Below the pieces are notes generated by a model that was not told where the DNA came from, made no database searches, and was given only the letters and a program-made list of their open reading frames with translations. A program made the position numbers and the translations under genes. Positions 16,872-26,701 of a stretch of DNA of 51,663 nucleotides are shown piece after piece (positions within the stretch are counted from its first letter, which is position 1; each line of letters begins with the position of its first letter). The stretch is taken from NCBI GenBank assembly GCA_002479245.1, contig DLMG01000325.1, positions 1-51,663 on the forward strand, read 5' to 3'. The DNA comes from Verrucomicrobia subdivision 3 bacterium UBA7542 (lineage in GTDB: Bacteria; Verrucomicrobiota; Verrucomicrobiia; Limisphaerales; UBA11358).

Positions 16872-19112
16872 ATGGAGACTATCAATATTATGCGTTCCAT
16901 GCCGAGCGTTTTGGTATTCGGACTGTTGTTCTGGTCTGCGGGTAATGGCCTGGCGCAGCCCCAGACACAATTCAACGTCAAGAACTATGGTGCCATCGGT
17001 GACGGCATCCAATTAGATACAGAAGCGATCAACAAAACCATCCAAGCAGCCCGCGAGGCCGGAGGTGGAACGGTTCTTGTCCCTGCGGGCACGTATGTTT
17101 CGGGAACCATCCTACTTCAAAGTAACGTGACCCTCTGGATCGACTCGGGTGCCAGGATTTTGGGCAGCACGAATCTCTCCGACTATCGGTGGCCAGACCG
17201 CGAGCGCGAGTGGTATGGCGCGATCGTCATGGCCTATGGCGTTCAAAATGTCGCCATCATGGGTCACGGGACGATCGACGGACAGAACCTGACCAATCCG
17301 AATGGCGAAGAACATATCCGTGGTCCCCATGCCGTCCTCATCTACAACTGCAAAGACGTTGTCGTGCGCGACGTAACCTTGAAAGATGCCGGCAATTACT
17401 CGCTTGTCATGCGTTCCTGCGAGCGGGTAAACATCGACAACATGACGGCACTTGCCGGCTACGACGGCATCAACATGCACGACGTCAAGGACGCGACCAT
17501 CTCGAATTGCAAACTTTACACCGGCGATGATTGCCTGGCGGGGGCCTACTGGGAAAACGTGACCGTCTGCAACTGCCTTTTGAACAGCTCCTGCAACGCA
17601 ATCCGCACCGGTGGCCGTAACGTGCTTATCAATAATTGTCTTATCTACGGTCCCGGGCAATACGTCCACCGACTCGGATTCCGCCGAAATACGGAATCCG
17701 GCTTTCAAATTCTGCCCCAGAGAGCATCTGGCGCCAATACGCGTGCGGTAAGAGTGGTCAGACCCGGTCCGGTGGATAACATGATTCTATCCGATGTCAC
17801 GATGATCAATGTCCGCTCACCAGTCTACATCGCTTACGGTTCCGACGCTCCATACAGCGGCAATAATTTGGGAGTAGGCCGCATCATCATCGAAAACCTG
17901 ACCGTCATTGATTGCGGAAGAACACCATTCTATATTTCCGCGCCCCGTAACAACCCTGCCAAATCAATCATTGTGCGCAATGCTCGAATGTCATTTGTTG
18001 GAGGAGTTGACGAGGAGGAGTCGAACGGCCAAGGATTCAGCCCGTATTCGATGGTCCAGGCATATGGAGTGTATTGTCGCAATGTCGCGAACTTGGAATT
18101 ACATGATGTTCGGGTGGATTACCGTGACAAGGATCGGCGGCCAGCCCTCTTCGGCGAGAATATTGGCACACTGGAACTGGATCGTTTCACTGCTCAACGG
18201 GAGCCGGATGGTGCCCCTTCGCTAATGTTCGCAGGTGTCGGCAAGCTGGTGATGAATGGAGCGGAAGTCGCGCCCGCCAAGGTGCTCCCCAAGACTCTGG
18301 AACCCATGCCCGGCGGAGCAGTTTCCGGCGAACCGTTTTTCGTGTCCGCGACAGTCCAAAACAGCGGCAAGGAAGGCCTTGGCGAACTCGAGTTGCAGCT
18401 TGGAAACACGTCGGTCAAGCGCAGCGTCTGGTTGGACTCCAACGAAACGGCTCGCGTTCGCTTCATTAATCTGCAATCCAGAACAAACGGCGACATACCG
18501 CTGCAACTCGGAGACATTGTTACGAACGTGAGCGTGCGGCCCAAACCATCCAGTCGGGTGGTGGGTGCGCCGTATCTTTCATTTCAAAACCTTGCCGGGC
18601 AAGTGCAGCAGATCGACGGTGGTTTTTACATCCAGGAGGCCGGCGATTACGCCGTGCTGGATCATGGCGACCAATACGGTTCGGCCTATTTGTCTCAAGG
18701 GTTGGGAGAAACCAATTCGGCGATCGTGAAACTTGAGAATCCGGACGGCCGAAACAGTTGGCTGGGGCGTGTGGGTATCATGGTGCGAAAAGACATTTCG
18801 AAGCCTGGACAATCAACCGGCTACCTCGTGTTGGGTGCTTCACCAAACAACGGCTTTTCACTGGAATGGGATTCCAATGGTGATGGCCGCATCGATAAAC
18901 GGACGGTTTTGGATGGATATACCGACTGGCCGTGCTGGATCAAGCTGGAGCGGCAGGGCACTCAGTTCACCGGCTATTCCAGCAAGGACGGCACTAATTG
19001 GACCAAGATTGGTGAAGTTGACATGCCCGGAGCCGACGACGGTCGGCTCGATATTGGCGTCTTCGCCCATCGAAGCAGCGCTCGCTTTCTTGATTTCAAG
19101 GTAATTCCCTAA
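16872..19112 (+). CDS. Secreted GH28-type beta-helix enzyme with C-terminal beta-sandwich
   Basis: A 746-residue exported protein (signal ~8-27, ending GNGLAQ). It opens with FNVKNYGAIGDGIQLDTEAI, the classic start of polygalacturonase and pectate-lyase-superfamily helices. The catalytic acids fit GH28: D198 in YDGINMHDV and D219/D220 in YTGDDCLAG. After the helix (to ~430) comes a linker/Ig-like stretch, then a ~190-residue beta-sandwich (~555-745) with NGFSLEWDSNGDGRID and FTGYSSKDGTNWTKIG, like concanavalin/DUF1349-type domains that bind carbohydrate. An in-frame ATG at 16890 is also possible. It is probably an exo-acting enzyme on pectin-like or other glycans, co-transcribed with the preceding gene. 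Confidence 0.82.
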   Translation: METINIMRSMPSVLVFGLLFWSAGNGLAQPQTQFNVKNYGAIGDGIQLDTEAINKTIQAAREAGGGTVLVPAGTYVSGTILLQSNVTLWIDSGARILGSTNLSDYRWPDREREWYGAIVMAYGVQNVAIMGHGTIDGQNLTNPNGEEHIRGPHAVLIYNCKDVVVRDVTLKDAGNYSLVMRSCERVNIDNMTALAGYDGINMHDVKDATISNCKLYTGDDCLAGAYWENVTVCNCLLNSSCNAIRTGGRNVLINNCLIYGPGQYVHRLGFRRNTESGFQILPQRASGANTRAVRVVRPGPVDNMILSDVTMINVRSPVYIAYGSDAPYSGNNLGVGRIIIENLTVIDCGRTPFYISAPRNNPAKSIIVRNARMSFVGGVDEEESNGQGFSPYSMVQAYGVYCRNVANLELHDVRVDYRDKDRRPALFGENIGTLELDRFTAQREPDGAPSLMFAGVGKLVMNGAEVAPAKVLPKTLEPMPGGAVSGEPFFVSATVQNSGKEGLGELELQLGNTSVKRSVWLDSNETARVRFINLQSRTNGDIPLQLGDIVTNVSVRPKPSSRVVGAPYLSFQNLAGQVQQIDGGFYIQEAGDYAVLDHGDQYGSAYLSQGLGETNSAIVKLENPDGRNSWLGRVGIMVRKDISKPGQSTGYLVLGASPNNGFSLEWDSNGDGRIDKRTVLDGYTDWPCWIKLERQGTQFTGYSSKDGTNWTKIGEVDMPGADDGRLDIGVFAHRSSARFLDFKVIP

Positions 19113-19140
19113 TGCACCTGCAAATGGCATTCTCGGTCCT

Positions 19141-20715
19141 ATGAAGCTACTCCGGCAAAACTGGGCTGTGTTATTTTCGCTGCTGCTCGGCATACCCCTG
19201 CATACGCAGCAGTTGAGTAACGTGCAGGTAAAAACTGCCAATGGCGTGCTCGAAGGTGTCGTCAGCGCCGACGGAACGCGCTCCTTCAAGGGTGTTCCTT
19301 ATGCGGCGCCGCCGGTCGGTTCGTTGCGCTGGAAGCCGCCGCAGCCGGCTCCTTCCTGGACCGGTGTCCGGAAAGCCACCGACTTCGGACCGCACGCCAT
19401 GCAGGGCCACCCTCTGGGTATCATGACCTTTCGGGACGCCGGACAGAGTGAAGACTGCCTGTATCTGAACTTGTGGATTCCGGATAATTCGCCGGCGGCC
19501 AAACTGCCGGTGATGGTTTGGATCCACGGCGGCGGCTTCGTCGCGGGGGCCGCTTCTGAATCGCGCATGGACGGCTTGAACCTGTCGCAAAAGGGCGTGA
19601 TCGTGGTCAGCATGAACTACCGGGTGGGGGTGTTCGGGTTCTTCGCGCATCCCGAACTCACTGCGGAATCCGGCCACAATGCCTCGGGAAATTACGGTCT
19701 CTTGGACCAGGTCGCCGCCCTTCATTGGGTCAAAGACAACATCGCCGCATTCGGCGGGAATCCGGACAATGTCACGATCTTCGGAGAATCGGCCGGCTCG
19801 TTTTCGGTCAGCGCGCTGATGGCATCACCTCTGGCGCGGGGCCTCTTCAAACGCGCCATCGGTGAGAGCGGCGCGTTCCTGAGCGCCACCTTTCCCTTAA
19901 AACGCGCGTTCAGGCCGAGGAAGCGGGCGTGAAATTCGCCGAGTCGGCGTTTGGCACGAACTCGCTTGAGGCGCTCCGGGCCAAGCCCGCCGAGGAACTG
20001 CTTGCCGCGGCCGAAAATCTGCCGACGACTAATTTCTGGCCGGACGCAGATGAATACTTCGTGCCATCGGATTGTTTGTCCATCTACGTCGCCGGCAAGC
20101 AAAGCCATGTCCCACTTTTGGCGGGATGGAACCAGGACGAAGGATTCTTTGAAGCCACTTTTTCCAAAGACCTGCCGACCGCTGAAAATTATGCGGCGCG
20201 CGCCCAGGCCAAGTATGGCACCAACGCGGATGCATTTCTGAAAGCCTATTCGGCGACGAATGATGCCCAAGCCAAACGGGCGGCGCAGGATCTCGTCGGG
20301 GACAAGTTTATTGCGCACGGCACATGGAGATGGATCGAAATGCATTTCAAGACCGGCGGGTCCCCGGTCTTCCGTTACGAATTTGATCAGACTCTTCCAT
20401 TACCTGCCAACGCGCGGCCCGGCACGCAGCCGACAGCGCCGCATTCCTGCGAAATCGAGTATGTCTTCCGCGACCTCCCAGCAGTGCAGTTGCCGTGGCG
20501 GCAGGAAGACCGCGATGTGTCCGAACTCATGTCTTCTTACTGGGTCAACTTCGCGAAGACCGGCGATCCAAACGGCCCGGGCCTGCCCCTGTGGCCGGCA
20601 TACAACAGCAAGGACGGCTACCAGGTAATGCATCTTCCAGGCGAATTCCGCTGCCGCCTCCGACGACCACCGTGTCCGCTACGAATTCCTCGACCATCTG
20701 GACTCCGCCCCGTAA
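19141..20715 (+). pseudogene. Type-B carboxylesterase, two compensating frameshifts
   Basis: Reads as a secreted alpha/beta-hydrolase esterase. The N-terminal part has FKGVPYAAPPVGSLRWKPPQ, WIHGGGFVAG (oxyanion hole) and GESAGS with nucleophile S217. The frame is lost near 19890-19920. It continues one frame back as GVKFAESAFGTNSLEAL through HSCEIEYVFRDLP (the region of the catalytic His), then returns to the first frame near 20645, ending LDHLDSAP with a stop at 20713-20715. With both shifts ignored the protein would be about 525 residues, normal for the family. The indels cancel, which suggests either two sequencing errors or a decayed gene. An intact enzyme would deacetylate or de-esterify plant polysaccharides, in keeping with the GH28-type neighbours. 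Confidence 0.85.
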
Positions 20716-20937
20716 CTGTTGCGCGCTGCCGGACGTTCGATGTTTATCTCCGGGGTTCGGAGTCCCGTTCAGGCAGGATGTCTGGCGCTACATTGCCCCA
20801 TTGCCGACAGCTCACTATCCTGTATTTCCAAAGCCCATTTCGTTCCCCGAGACGACTTGCGGGCTGTGCACAATCCATGCGATAGCAGCGCAAGTTTCCT
20901 GTGATATATTCCTTAAGTTGTTGATCCCATTCGGCAC

Positions 20938-23724
20938 ATGAAATACAAAGCAATTCTAACCTGCGGGGCAGTGATGGCACTTTTAGGCGCGGCTGCATCA
21001 GCCTATGCCCAGACACCGGTTCTGACCGTCAATGGCATCAACGCTAACTATGGCATGACACATGTCTTCGTCAATGAAGTGTCGAACGATGCCGTGCCCC
21101 TGACAATTTTGTTTTCGCCCAACGTAGCAAACGTAGTTGAGGCCGACGTCTTTTCCAATCTGAACCGCCGCGACCATGCGGGCATGGATGCCAATGGCGA
21201 CGGCATCGAAGACGGCATTTTGCCGCCGGATGGCAACACTATCGCCACCGGCGACACCAACAATTATTACGAGGCGTATGCGATGTCGCCGACCGGCACG
21301 CCGGGGCAGTATTCGCTGACACTCTACGCGCAAAAGACCGGTGTTTATCGCCTGACGGCGCGTTACCAGGTGGCTGGCAACCCGAACTGGAACTGGTATA
21401 GCACCAACGCTCCCTACACCACCGGCAATCGGCGCGACTTTTCGATTATCGTTTCGCCTAAAAAGGCGCTGGGTGTCGTGATCTATGAGCTGGCGGTGAA
21501 TAATATCGACGCGTCCGGTTCGGCAGGAAGTGGTTCCCAGCGCAGCACATTCAGTGACCTTACCAATGTTGCCAGCCGTTTCAATCTCAATTATGTGACC
21601 AATCTGGGCGTGAACTGGCTCTGGCTTGAGCCAATCCACCCCCGCGGCATCGCGGGCAGCATCAACAGCCCCTATTGCGCGAAAAATTATTTTCAAGTCA
21701 ATCAAGCGATGAGCAAGGCAAACACACGGCCTGCCGCCTTGCAGGAATTTACAAACTTCGTTGCAGCGGCGGACGCCGCCGGGGTAAATGTGATGTTGGA
21801 TGAACCATTTGACCACACCGCCCATGATGTTGAACTGGATGCTGAAGGAGTCGTTGATTTCGGCGGAGTGGGGAACCCCGGCAATTGGCAGCCCACCGAT
21901 CAGATCCGAAATCGTGTCCCCCAGTTTTTTTCGGCGACGAACGCTTGGTGCAGCCGCGCGTCTAGTCTAACTAATATCGCGCTAGCACCAGACATTGATA
22001 TTGCGAAATGGACCGACGTGAGCGACATTTTTTTCGGCGACTATGCCGCGCTGGTTTGTTCCAATCCCCAGAACGACAACAATGAAAATTCAGCTTGGGA
22101 CTGGTTTGATTACAGCGCCAACACGGGGAATTTCGACCAGATAACTCAAAACGTTTGGAAATACTATGCCGACTGCCTCCTGTATTGGCTCAACCAGACG
22201 GGTTGCACCAACGGCACGCCGGCCAGTCAGACCTCCGTGGGCATAGACGGGATTCGCGCGGACTTCGCGGATGGATTGCCGCCGCAATGCTGGGAATACA
22301 TCATCAACAAGGTGCGGTCGCAGAAATGGGATTTTGTTTTCCTGGCTGAATCTCTTAGTTGGCCGCCTCCCAGTGCGCCGACCTATCGCTCCGGTCGTGA
22401 TTTTGACATTCTCTGTGACAGTGTTTACAGCGCATTTCAAACTAACACTACGGCCGCCGGCTACCAGGGCATTTTCAATTCGGAACGTAGTGCTTATGGC
22501 CAATGCTTGATGTTGTGGAATGCCGCTTCCCATGACGCGGGTTTCTATTACACCGATCCCTATCAAGCCTTGATCCGATTTATGGTGGGCGGAACCATTG
22601 ACGGCATGCCCCATCTCTTCTACGGTCAGGAGCTGGGCACTACGGAATCATTTGGCTTCTCTGTTTACGCGGGCGATGTTCCGAGTATGTATGTGTTCAA
22701 TTCTTTGGTGCCCGCCATCACGGCGGCAGCGGGCAATTTGAGAGTAGATCAACTTTATCCGCTTTACGCGGTCGTGGGGATGGCCCGCCAATCCAGCCCC
22801 GCGTTGCAAAGCGCCAACCGCGCTTTCCTCAGTCCGACCGTGTCGCAGCCCAACATTTATGCGGTTGCCAAGTTCGTAACAACCAACGGTTCCCCGAATT
22901 TTAATGACGTGGTATTTGCCTTTGTGAACCTTGACGTCGCCAACAGCCGCTCGGCCAATTATAACGTCAACCTCACGGCGAATGGCACCAACCTTTTCGG
23001 CATCAACTCCAATCGTATGTATAACGTGAAGAACATCGCTGCTTATCTGGGGGCGGATCAGGACCGCAACAGTTATTGGCTCTGGGGCACCAGCGGGATT
23101 GCGGGCAGCAATCTGCTGGCTAACGGAGTCTCTGTTTCGCTCAATCCGGTGCCCACCACCAATCTCGGTTGGACCAATGCCCCCTTCGAAGCCCAATACT
23201 TGAAGCTTTACGACGTGACGCCGCCGGCAACCCTTGACGCGCCGACGACGACAGGCTCTTATGTCATTGGCAACAGTGTGACGTTCAGTTGGCTTCCACT
23301 GAACGATCCGGAAGGCGGGGTGTCCGGCTATCAGGTTATGGTCGGGACTTCCCCGGGCGCATCCGATGTTTTTATGGGCATCGTCCAAGGCACGACCTTG
23401 ACGGTGACGAATGTTTATGGCGCGACGCTTTACGCGGAAGTGAGTGCGATTAACAATGTTGGAATCCAAGGGTCGGCCAGCGCCAGCAGTGCGGGTGTGC
23501 TTTTGGTGGATCCGGGTTGGATTCCTGTTTTGAGCACGCAAGGCAACACCGTGCTGAGTTGGACCAGTGTTTCCGGCCTGACCTATCAAGTCTGGTCCAC
23601 CACCAACCTGGGCATTCCGTTCACAACCATTGGCGGTGTCATTACTGCTACCGGACTGATAACCCAGAGCACCAACGATTTTGCCGATCCAGTAAGATTC
23701 TACCGCATCCAAGTTTTCCCGTAG
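20938..23724 (+). CDS. Large secreted multidomain GH13 enzyme
   Basis: A 928-residue exported protein (signal peptide ending ASAYAQ). The N-terminal ~180 residues are beta-rich with an acidic DANGDGIEDG stretch that could bind calcium. The GH13 barrel follows: LGVNWLWLEPIHP, region I DEPFDHTAHD, GIDGIRADFADG with nucleophile D442, FLAES with acid/base E471, and ASHDAG with D533. Near 775-865 is a fibronectin-like domain (GSYVIGNSVTFSWLPLNDPE), and the C-terminus is a ~70-residue module ending RFYRIQVFP, similar to those of other secreted proteins here. It acts on alpha-glucans outside the cytoplasm; specificity is unknown. The 222-base gap upstream contains no gene. Confidence 0.9.
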   Translation: MKYKAILTCGAVMALLGAAASAYAQTPVLTVNGINANYGMTHVFVNEVSNDAVPLTILFSPNVANVVEADVFSNLNRRDHAGMDANGDGIEDGILPPDGNTIATGDTNNYYEAYAMSPTGTPGQYSLTLYAQKTGVYRLTARYQVAGNPNWNWYSTNAPYTTGNRRDFSIIVSPKKALGVVIYELAVNNIDASGSAGSGSQRSTFSDLTNVASRFNLNYVTNLGVNWLWLEPIHPRGIAGSINSPYCAKNYFQVNQAMSKANTRPAALQEFTNFVAAADAAGVNVMLDEPFDHTAHDVELDAEGVVDFGGVGNPGNWQPTDQIRNRVPQFFSATNAWCSRASSLTNIALAPDIDIAKWTDVSDIFFGDYAALVCSNPQNDNNENSAWDWFDYSANTGNFDQITQNVWKYYADCLLYWLNQTGCTNGTPASQTSVGIDGIRADFADGLPPQCWEYIINKVRSQKWDFVFLAESLSWPPPSAPTYRSGRDFDILCDSVYSAFQTNTTAAGYQGIFNSERSAYGQCLMLWNAASHDAGFYYTDPYQALIRFMVGGTIDGMPHLFYGQELGTTESFGFSVYAGDVPSMYVFNSLVPAITAAAGNLRVDQLYPLYAVVGMARQSSPALQSANRAFLSPTVSQPNIYAVAKFVTTNGSPNFNDVVFAFVNLDVANSRSANYNVNLTANGTNLFGINSNRMYNVKNIAAYLGADQDRNSYWLWGTSGIAGSNLLANGVSVSLNPVPTTNLGWTNAPFEAQYLKLYDVTPPATLDAPTTTGSYVIGNSVTFSWLPLNDPEGGVSGYQVMVGTSPGASDVFMGIVQGTTLTVTNVYGATLYAEVSAINNVGIQGSASASSAGVLLVDPGWIPVLSTQGNTVLSWTSVSGLTYQVWSTTNLGIPFTTIGGVITATGLITQSTNDFADPVRFYRIQVFP

Positions 23725-24182
23725 TGGAACGGATTACTGCCATACTATCCTTGACGTGCAGTGATTGGCTGCGGGTGGAGGTGCATGGTAACGAACGCCT
23801 TGGTGACTGTTTAGTAAACGATCATGCGGACTTTCAAGGCTTCGTCCCAATGAACGTCCATTCGTGCGCACGCGGACCAGCTTTGCCCGTCCGCAAGTGT
23901 TACGCCGCGCTCTGGCCGGGGGACAATACCTCCGATTGGTCGTCATTGCGGCTATCCATTTCAATATTGTTGGGCTTGGGCTTGCCGGTTTTCCTTTTGT
24001 CGGCTGCGACGTCGGTGGTTTTGTTGGCGCGCCGGACGGCAAGCTTTGCGCCCGTTGGCTGCAAGCTGGAGTATTTTTCCCGTCCATGCACTCACCGTGA
24101 AAGACAAGAACAGCTTTAAGCCAATGCGCTTTATCATCAAGCGTTGAATAAATTTTCCACGTATTCTTTAATTGGAGACTAA
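23725..24182. other. 458-base intergenic region without a supportable gene
   Basis: No reading frame here gives a recognisable domain. A GTG-started stretch at 24097-24147 reads VKDKNSFKPMRFIIKR before a stop, but nothing upstream supports it as a gene end. The last bases contain GGAG (24172-24175), the ribosome-binding site that supports the TTG start at 24183. Confidence 0.5.
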
Positions 24183-26501
24183 TTGAAACAACGACCTCAT
24201 AAATCAAAGTCCGGACGGGCAGCGGAACGCGCGGCATCACGTGGTTCGGCCGGCCCACGCGGTGTCGAGCCTCCACCATCGCCGGCCCGCCAATGGCTGT
24301 TCCGTCTGGTCGCGCTGGTGTTTATCCCACTGGTTCTGTTGGCCGTGACCGAGGTCGGATTGCGATTGGGCGGCTACGGCTACGATCCGGGGCTGTTCAA
24401 GAAAATCACCATCGGCAACGGCGAGTATTTCGTTAACAACGAAGCCTTCGGCCTCCGGTTTTTTCCGCCGCAACTGGCGCGCAGTTTGGGACCGATCCGC
24501 ATGCCGGTAAACAAGGCCGCCGACACCTACCGAATTTTCATCCTGGGCGAGTCCGCCGCGATGGGTGATCCGGAGCCGGCCTACGGCGCGGGCCGTTACT
24601 TGGAAGCCCTGCTGTCGGCGCGTTATCCGCAGACGCATTTTGAGATTGTCAATCTGGGCATCACCGCCATCAACTCGCACGTCATCCTGCCCATTGCCAG
24701 CGATTGCGCCCGGCGCGAGGGCGACCTATGGATCATTTACATGGGCAACAACGAGATGGTCGGGCCGTTCGGGGCCGCAACGGTTTTTGGTGAAAAGACG
24801 CCGCCGCTGCCGCTAATCCGGTTCAACCTTGCGCTCCAAAAGACACGTCTGGGTCAGTTGCTAGTGAATCTCGGTCGCAAGTTGAAGGCCGGCACCACCG
24901 CCGCCCCGTCGTGGGGCGGCATGGAAATGTTCGTCGGCAATCAATTGCCGGCGGACGATCCGCGTCGGGAGGTGGTGTATCACCATTTTTCCCGGAACCT
25001 GCACGACATCGTGAAGACGGGCTTGAACTCTGGAGCGCAAATTCTGCTCAGCACCGTGGCGGTGAACCTCAAGGACTGCGCACCGTTCGCCTCGCTGGTC
25101 AACAGCAACCTGCCGCCGGCGAATCGTGCCCAGTTCAACCAGTTTTTTGCGGAGGGTGTGCGGGCCGAAAACCTGGGTGATTTTGCCAAGGCGACGCAAC
25201 AGTTTGAGTCGGCGGCCAGACTCGATGAGAAGGTTGCCGAGTTGCAGTTTCGTTGGGGCCAAAGTCTGCTGTCGTTGACAAATTTTGCCGTCGCCCGCGA
25301 ACATTTGCAGTTGGCGTGCGATGACGATGCGCTGCCGTTCCGGGCCGATACACGGATCAATGCCCTGATTGCCGCTGCGGGCCGGCAACTGGCCAATGAT
25401 AAACTGGTCTTGTTTGACGCTGCTGGCGCGTTGGCGACCAACACGCCTTCCGAACTCTGTGGCGACGAAACCTTTTTCGAGCACGTCCATTTTAATTTCG
25501 ACGGCAGTTATCGGCTCGGCCGCGCGTGGGCGGAACAGGTGACGGCGATGCTGCCGGAAAAAATCAGCCACGCGGCCGCCACCAATCGCTGGGCTTCGCA
25601 ATCGGCCTGCGACCTGCGGCTCGGTTTGTCGGACTGGAATCGCGAACTGACCTTGAACCACATGCTTGGCCGGTTGGGACAGCCGCCGTTGCGCGATCAA
25701 CTGGACAACGCCACCCGGGTGAAAAATCTGGAGACACGCGTGAAGGAACTTCAATCCCGGATGAATGCCGCTGACACCGCACAAGCCGACGCGGATTTTC
25801 AGGCGGCGTTGCAGCGTGCGCCGGACGACTATTACCTCCATGGAAACTACGCGGAGTTCCTCCAGTCCTCCGCTGGCAATTTGCCGCAGGCGAGCGTGCA
25901 ATGGCGGCGGGTCCACGATTTGTTGCCGCAGGATTGCATCACCTGTTTCGAGCTTGGAAGAATGATGGAATTACAGGGACAATGGGTCGAGGCGGAAACG
26001 TGGTTCCGGTGCTCTGTGGAACTGCGTCCCACTATGTCCGAAGGCTGGATTGAACTGGGCAAAGTCTTGGCCAGCCAAGAAAAATATGCGGACGCGCTCG
26101 CCAGTTTTACCACCGCCCAAGGGCAGCGTCCGGGGGATTCTCAGATTTGTCTCCGCAGCGGCCTGGCCCTGGCAAAATTAAACCGCCACGCCGAGGCGAT
26201 GGAAAAATATCGCGCGGCCATCCGGTTGAATCCGGCGGACTGGGAGGCGCACCATGAACTCGGCGGCGAACTGGATCTGGCCAACCAAGTCGATGCCGCG
26301 AGCGATGAATTTGGCGCGGCGGTGCGGTTGAATCCGAACAGCGCGCGAACCCATTTGAATTACGGCGTATTGCTTGCAAAGCAGAACCGGCTTGATGCCG
26401 CCACGCATGAGCTTGAGGAAAGCCTTCGTCTCGACCCCACCTACACCAGGGCTCAGGAATATCTGGCCAAAATCCAAATGTTGAGAAAACAGACACCCTG
26501 A
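24183..26501 (+). CDS. Membrane-anchored TPR protein with SGNH-hydrolase-like domain
   Basis: A 772-residue protein starting at TTG 24183, supported by a GGAG 8 bases upstream; no ATG is placed well. A basic N-terminus leads to one membrane helix (~37-58, FRLVALVFIPLVLLAVTEVG). An SGNH/GDSL-like region follows, with the nucleophile-type motif ILGESAAMGD near residue 120, IYMGNNEMVGPFG near 185, and a late FEHVHFNFDG with possible catalytic Asp/His. The C-terminal third is TPR repeats (AEAMEKYRAAIRLNPADWEA and similar). Proteins of this kind sit next to NodU-type carbamoyltransferase, DUF5989 and SxtJ genes in many genomes, as here, and probably modify or export an extracellular polymer. The reaction is unknown. 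Confidence 0.8.
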   Translation: MKQRPHKSKSGRAAERAASRGSAGPRGVEPPPSPARQWLFRLVALVFIPLVLLAVTEVGLRLGGYGYDPGLFKKITIGNGEYFVNNEAFGLRFFPPQLARSLGPIRMPVNKAADTYRIFILGESAAMGDPEPAYGAGRYLEALLSARYPQTHFEIVNLGITAINSHVILPIASDCARREGDLWIIYMGNNEMVGPFGAATVFGEKTPPLPLIRFNLALQKTRLGQLLVNLGRKLKAGTTAAPSWGGMEMFVGNQLPADDPRREVVYHHFSRNLHDIVKTGLNSGAQILLSTVAVNLKDCAPFASLVNSNLPPANRAQFNQFFAEGVRAENLGDFAKATQQFESAARLDEKVAELQFRWGQSLLSLTNFAVAREHLQLACDDDALPFRADTRINALIAAAGRQLANDKLVLFDAAGALATNTPSELCGDETFFEHVHFNFDGSYRLGRAWAEQVTAMLPEKISHAAATNRWASQSACDLRLGLSDWNRELTLNHMLGRLGQPPLRDQLDNATRVKNLETRVKELQSRMNAADTAQADADFQAALQRAPDDYYLHGNYAEFLQSSAGNLPQASVQWRRVHDLLPQDCITCFELGRMMELQGQWVEAETWFRCSVELRPTMSEGWIELGKVLASQEKYADALASFTTAQGQRPGDSQICLRSGLALAKLNRHAEAMEKYRAAIRLNPADWEAHHELGGELDLANQVDAASDEFGAAVRLNPNSARTHLNYGVLLAKQNRLDAATHELEESLRLDPTYTRAQEYLAKIQMLRKQTP

Positions 26502-26546
26502 TTCCGCTTGCCAGCACGCGGGCAAACCATAAATTCATAACAATTC

Positions 26547-26698
26547 ATGTGGTCACTCCTTAAAGAATTTTTCAAGTTCTCCCGGCAGGAAAAAAATGGT
26601 GGCTCATCCCGCTCATCATCGTGTTGCTGCTGCTGGGTGCGATCCTGATCTTCACCGCCAACTCCGGCATCGCCTGGACGCTGTATCCGTTTCTTTGA
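26547..26698 (+). pseudogene. DUF5989-family small membrane protein, frameshifted in an A7 run
   Basis: The first 16 codons read MWSLLKEFFKFSRQEK, then the frame breaks at the A-run 26590-26596. One more A would give KKWWLIPLIIVLLLLGAI through to TLYPFL and the stop TGA at 26696-26698, a 50-residue single-helix protein. That is the typical size and pattern of the DUF5989 proteins that accompany NodU-type carbamoyltransferases. The loss lies in a homopolymer, so it could be a sequencing error, a recent mutation or a slippage site. The carbamoyltransferase ATG follows 3 bases after the stop. Confidence 0.75.
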
Positions 26699-26701
26699 GC
26701 G

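Noticed and set aside
23734..24279. Minus-strand frame of ~181 codons in the gap before the TPR/SGNH gene
   Set aside because: No domain, no ribosome-binding site, and it overlaps the well-supported start of the gene at 24183.
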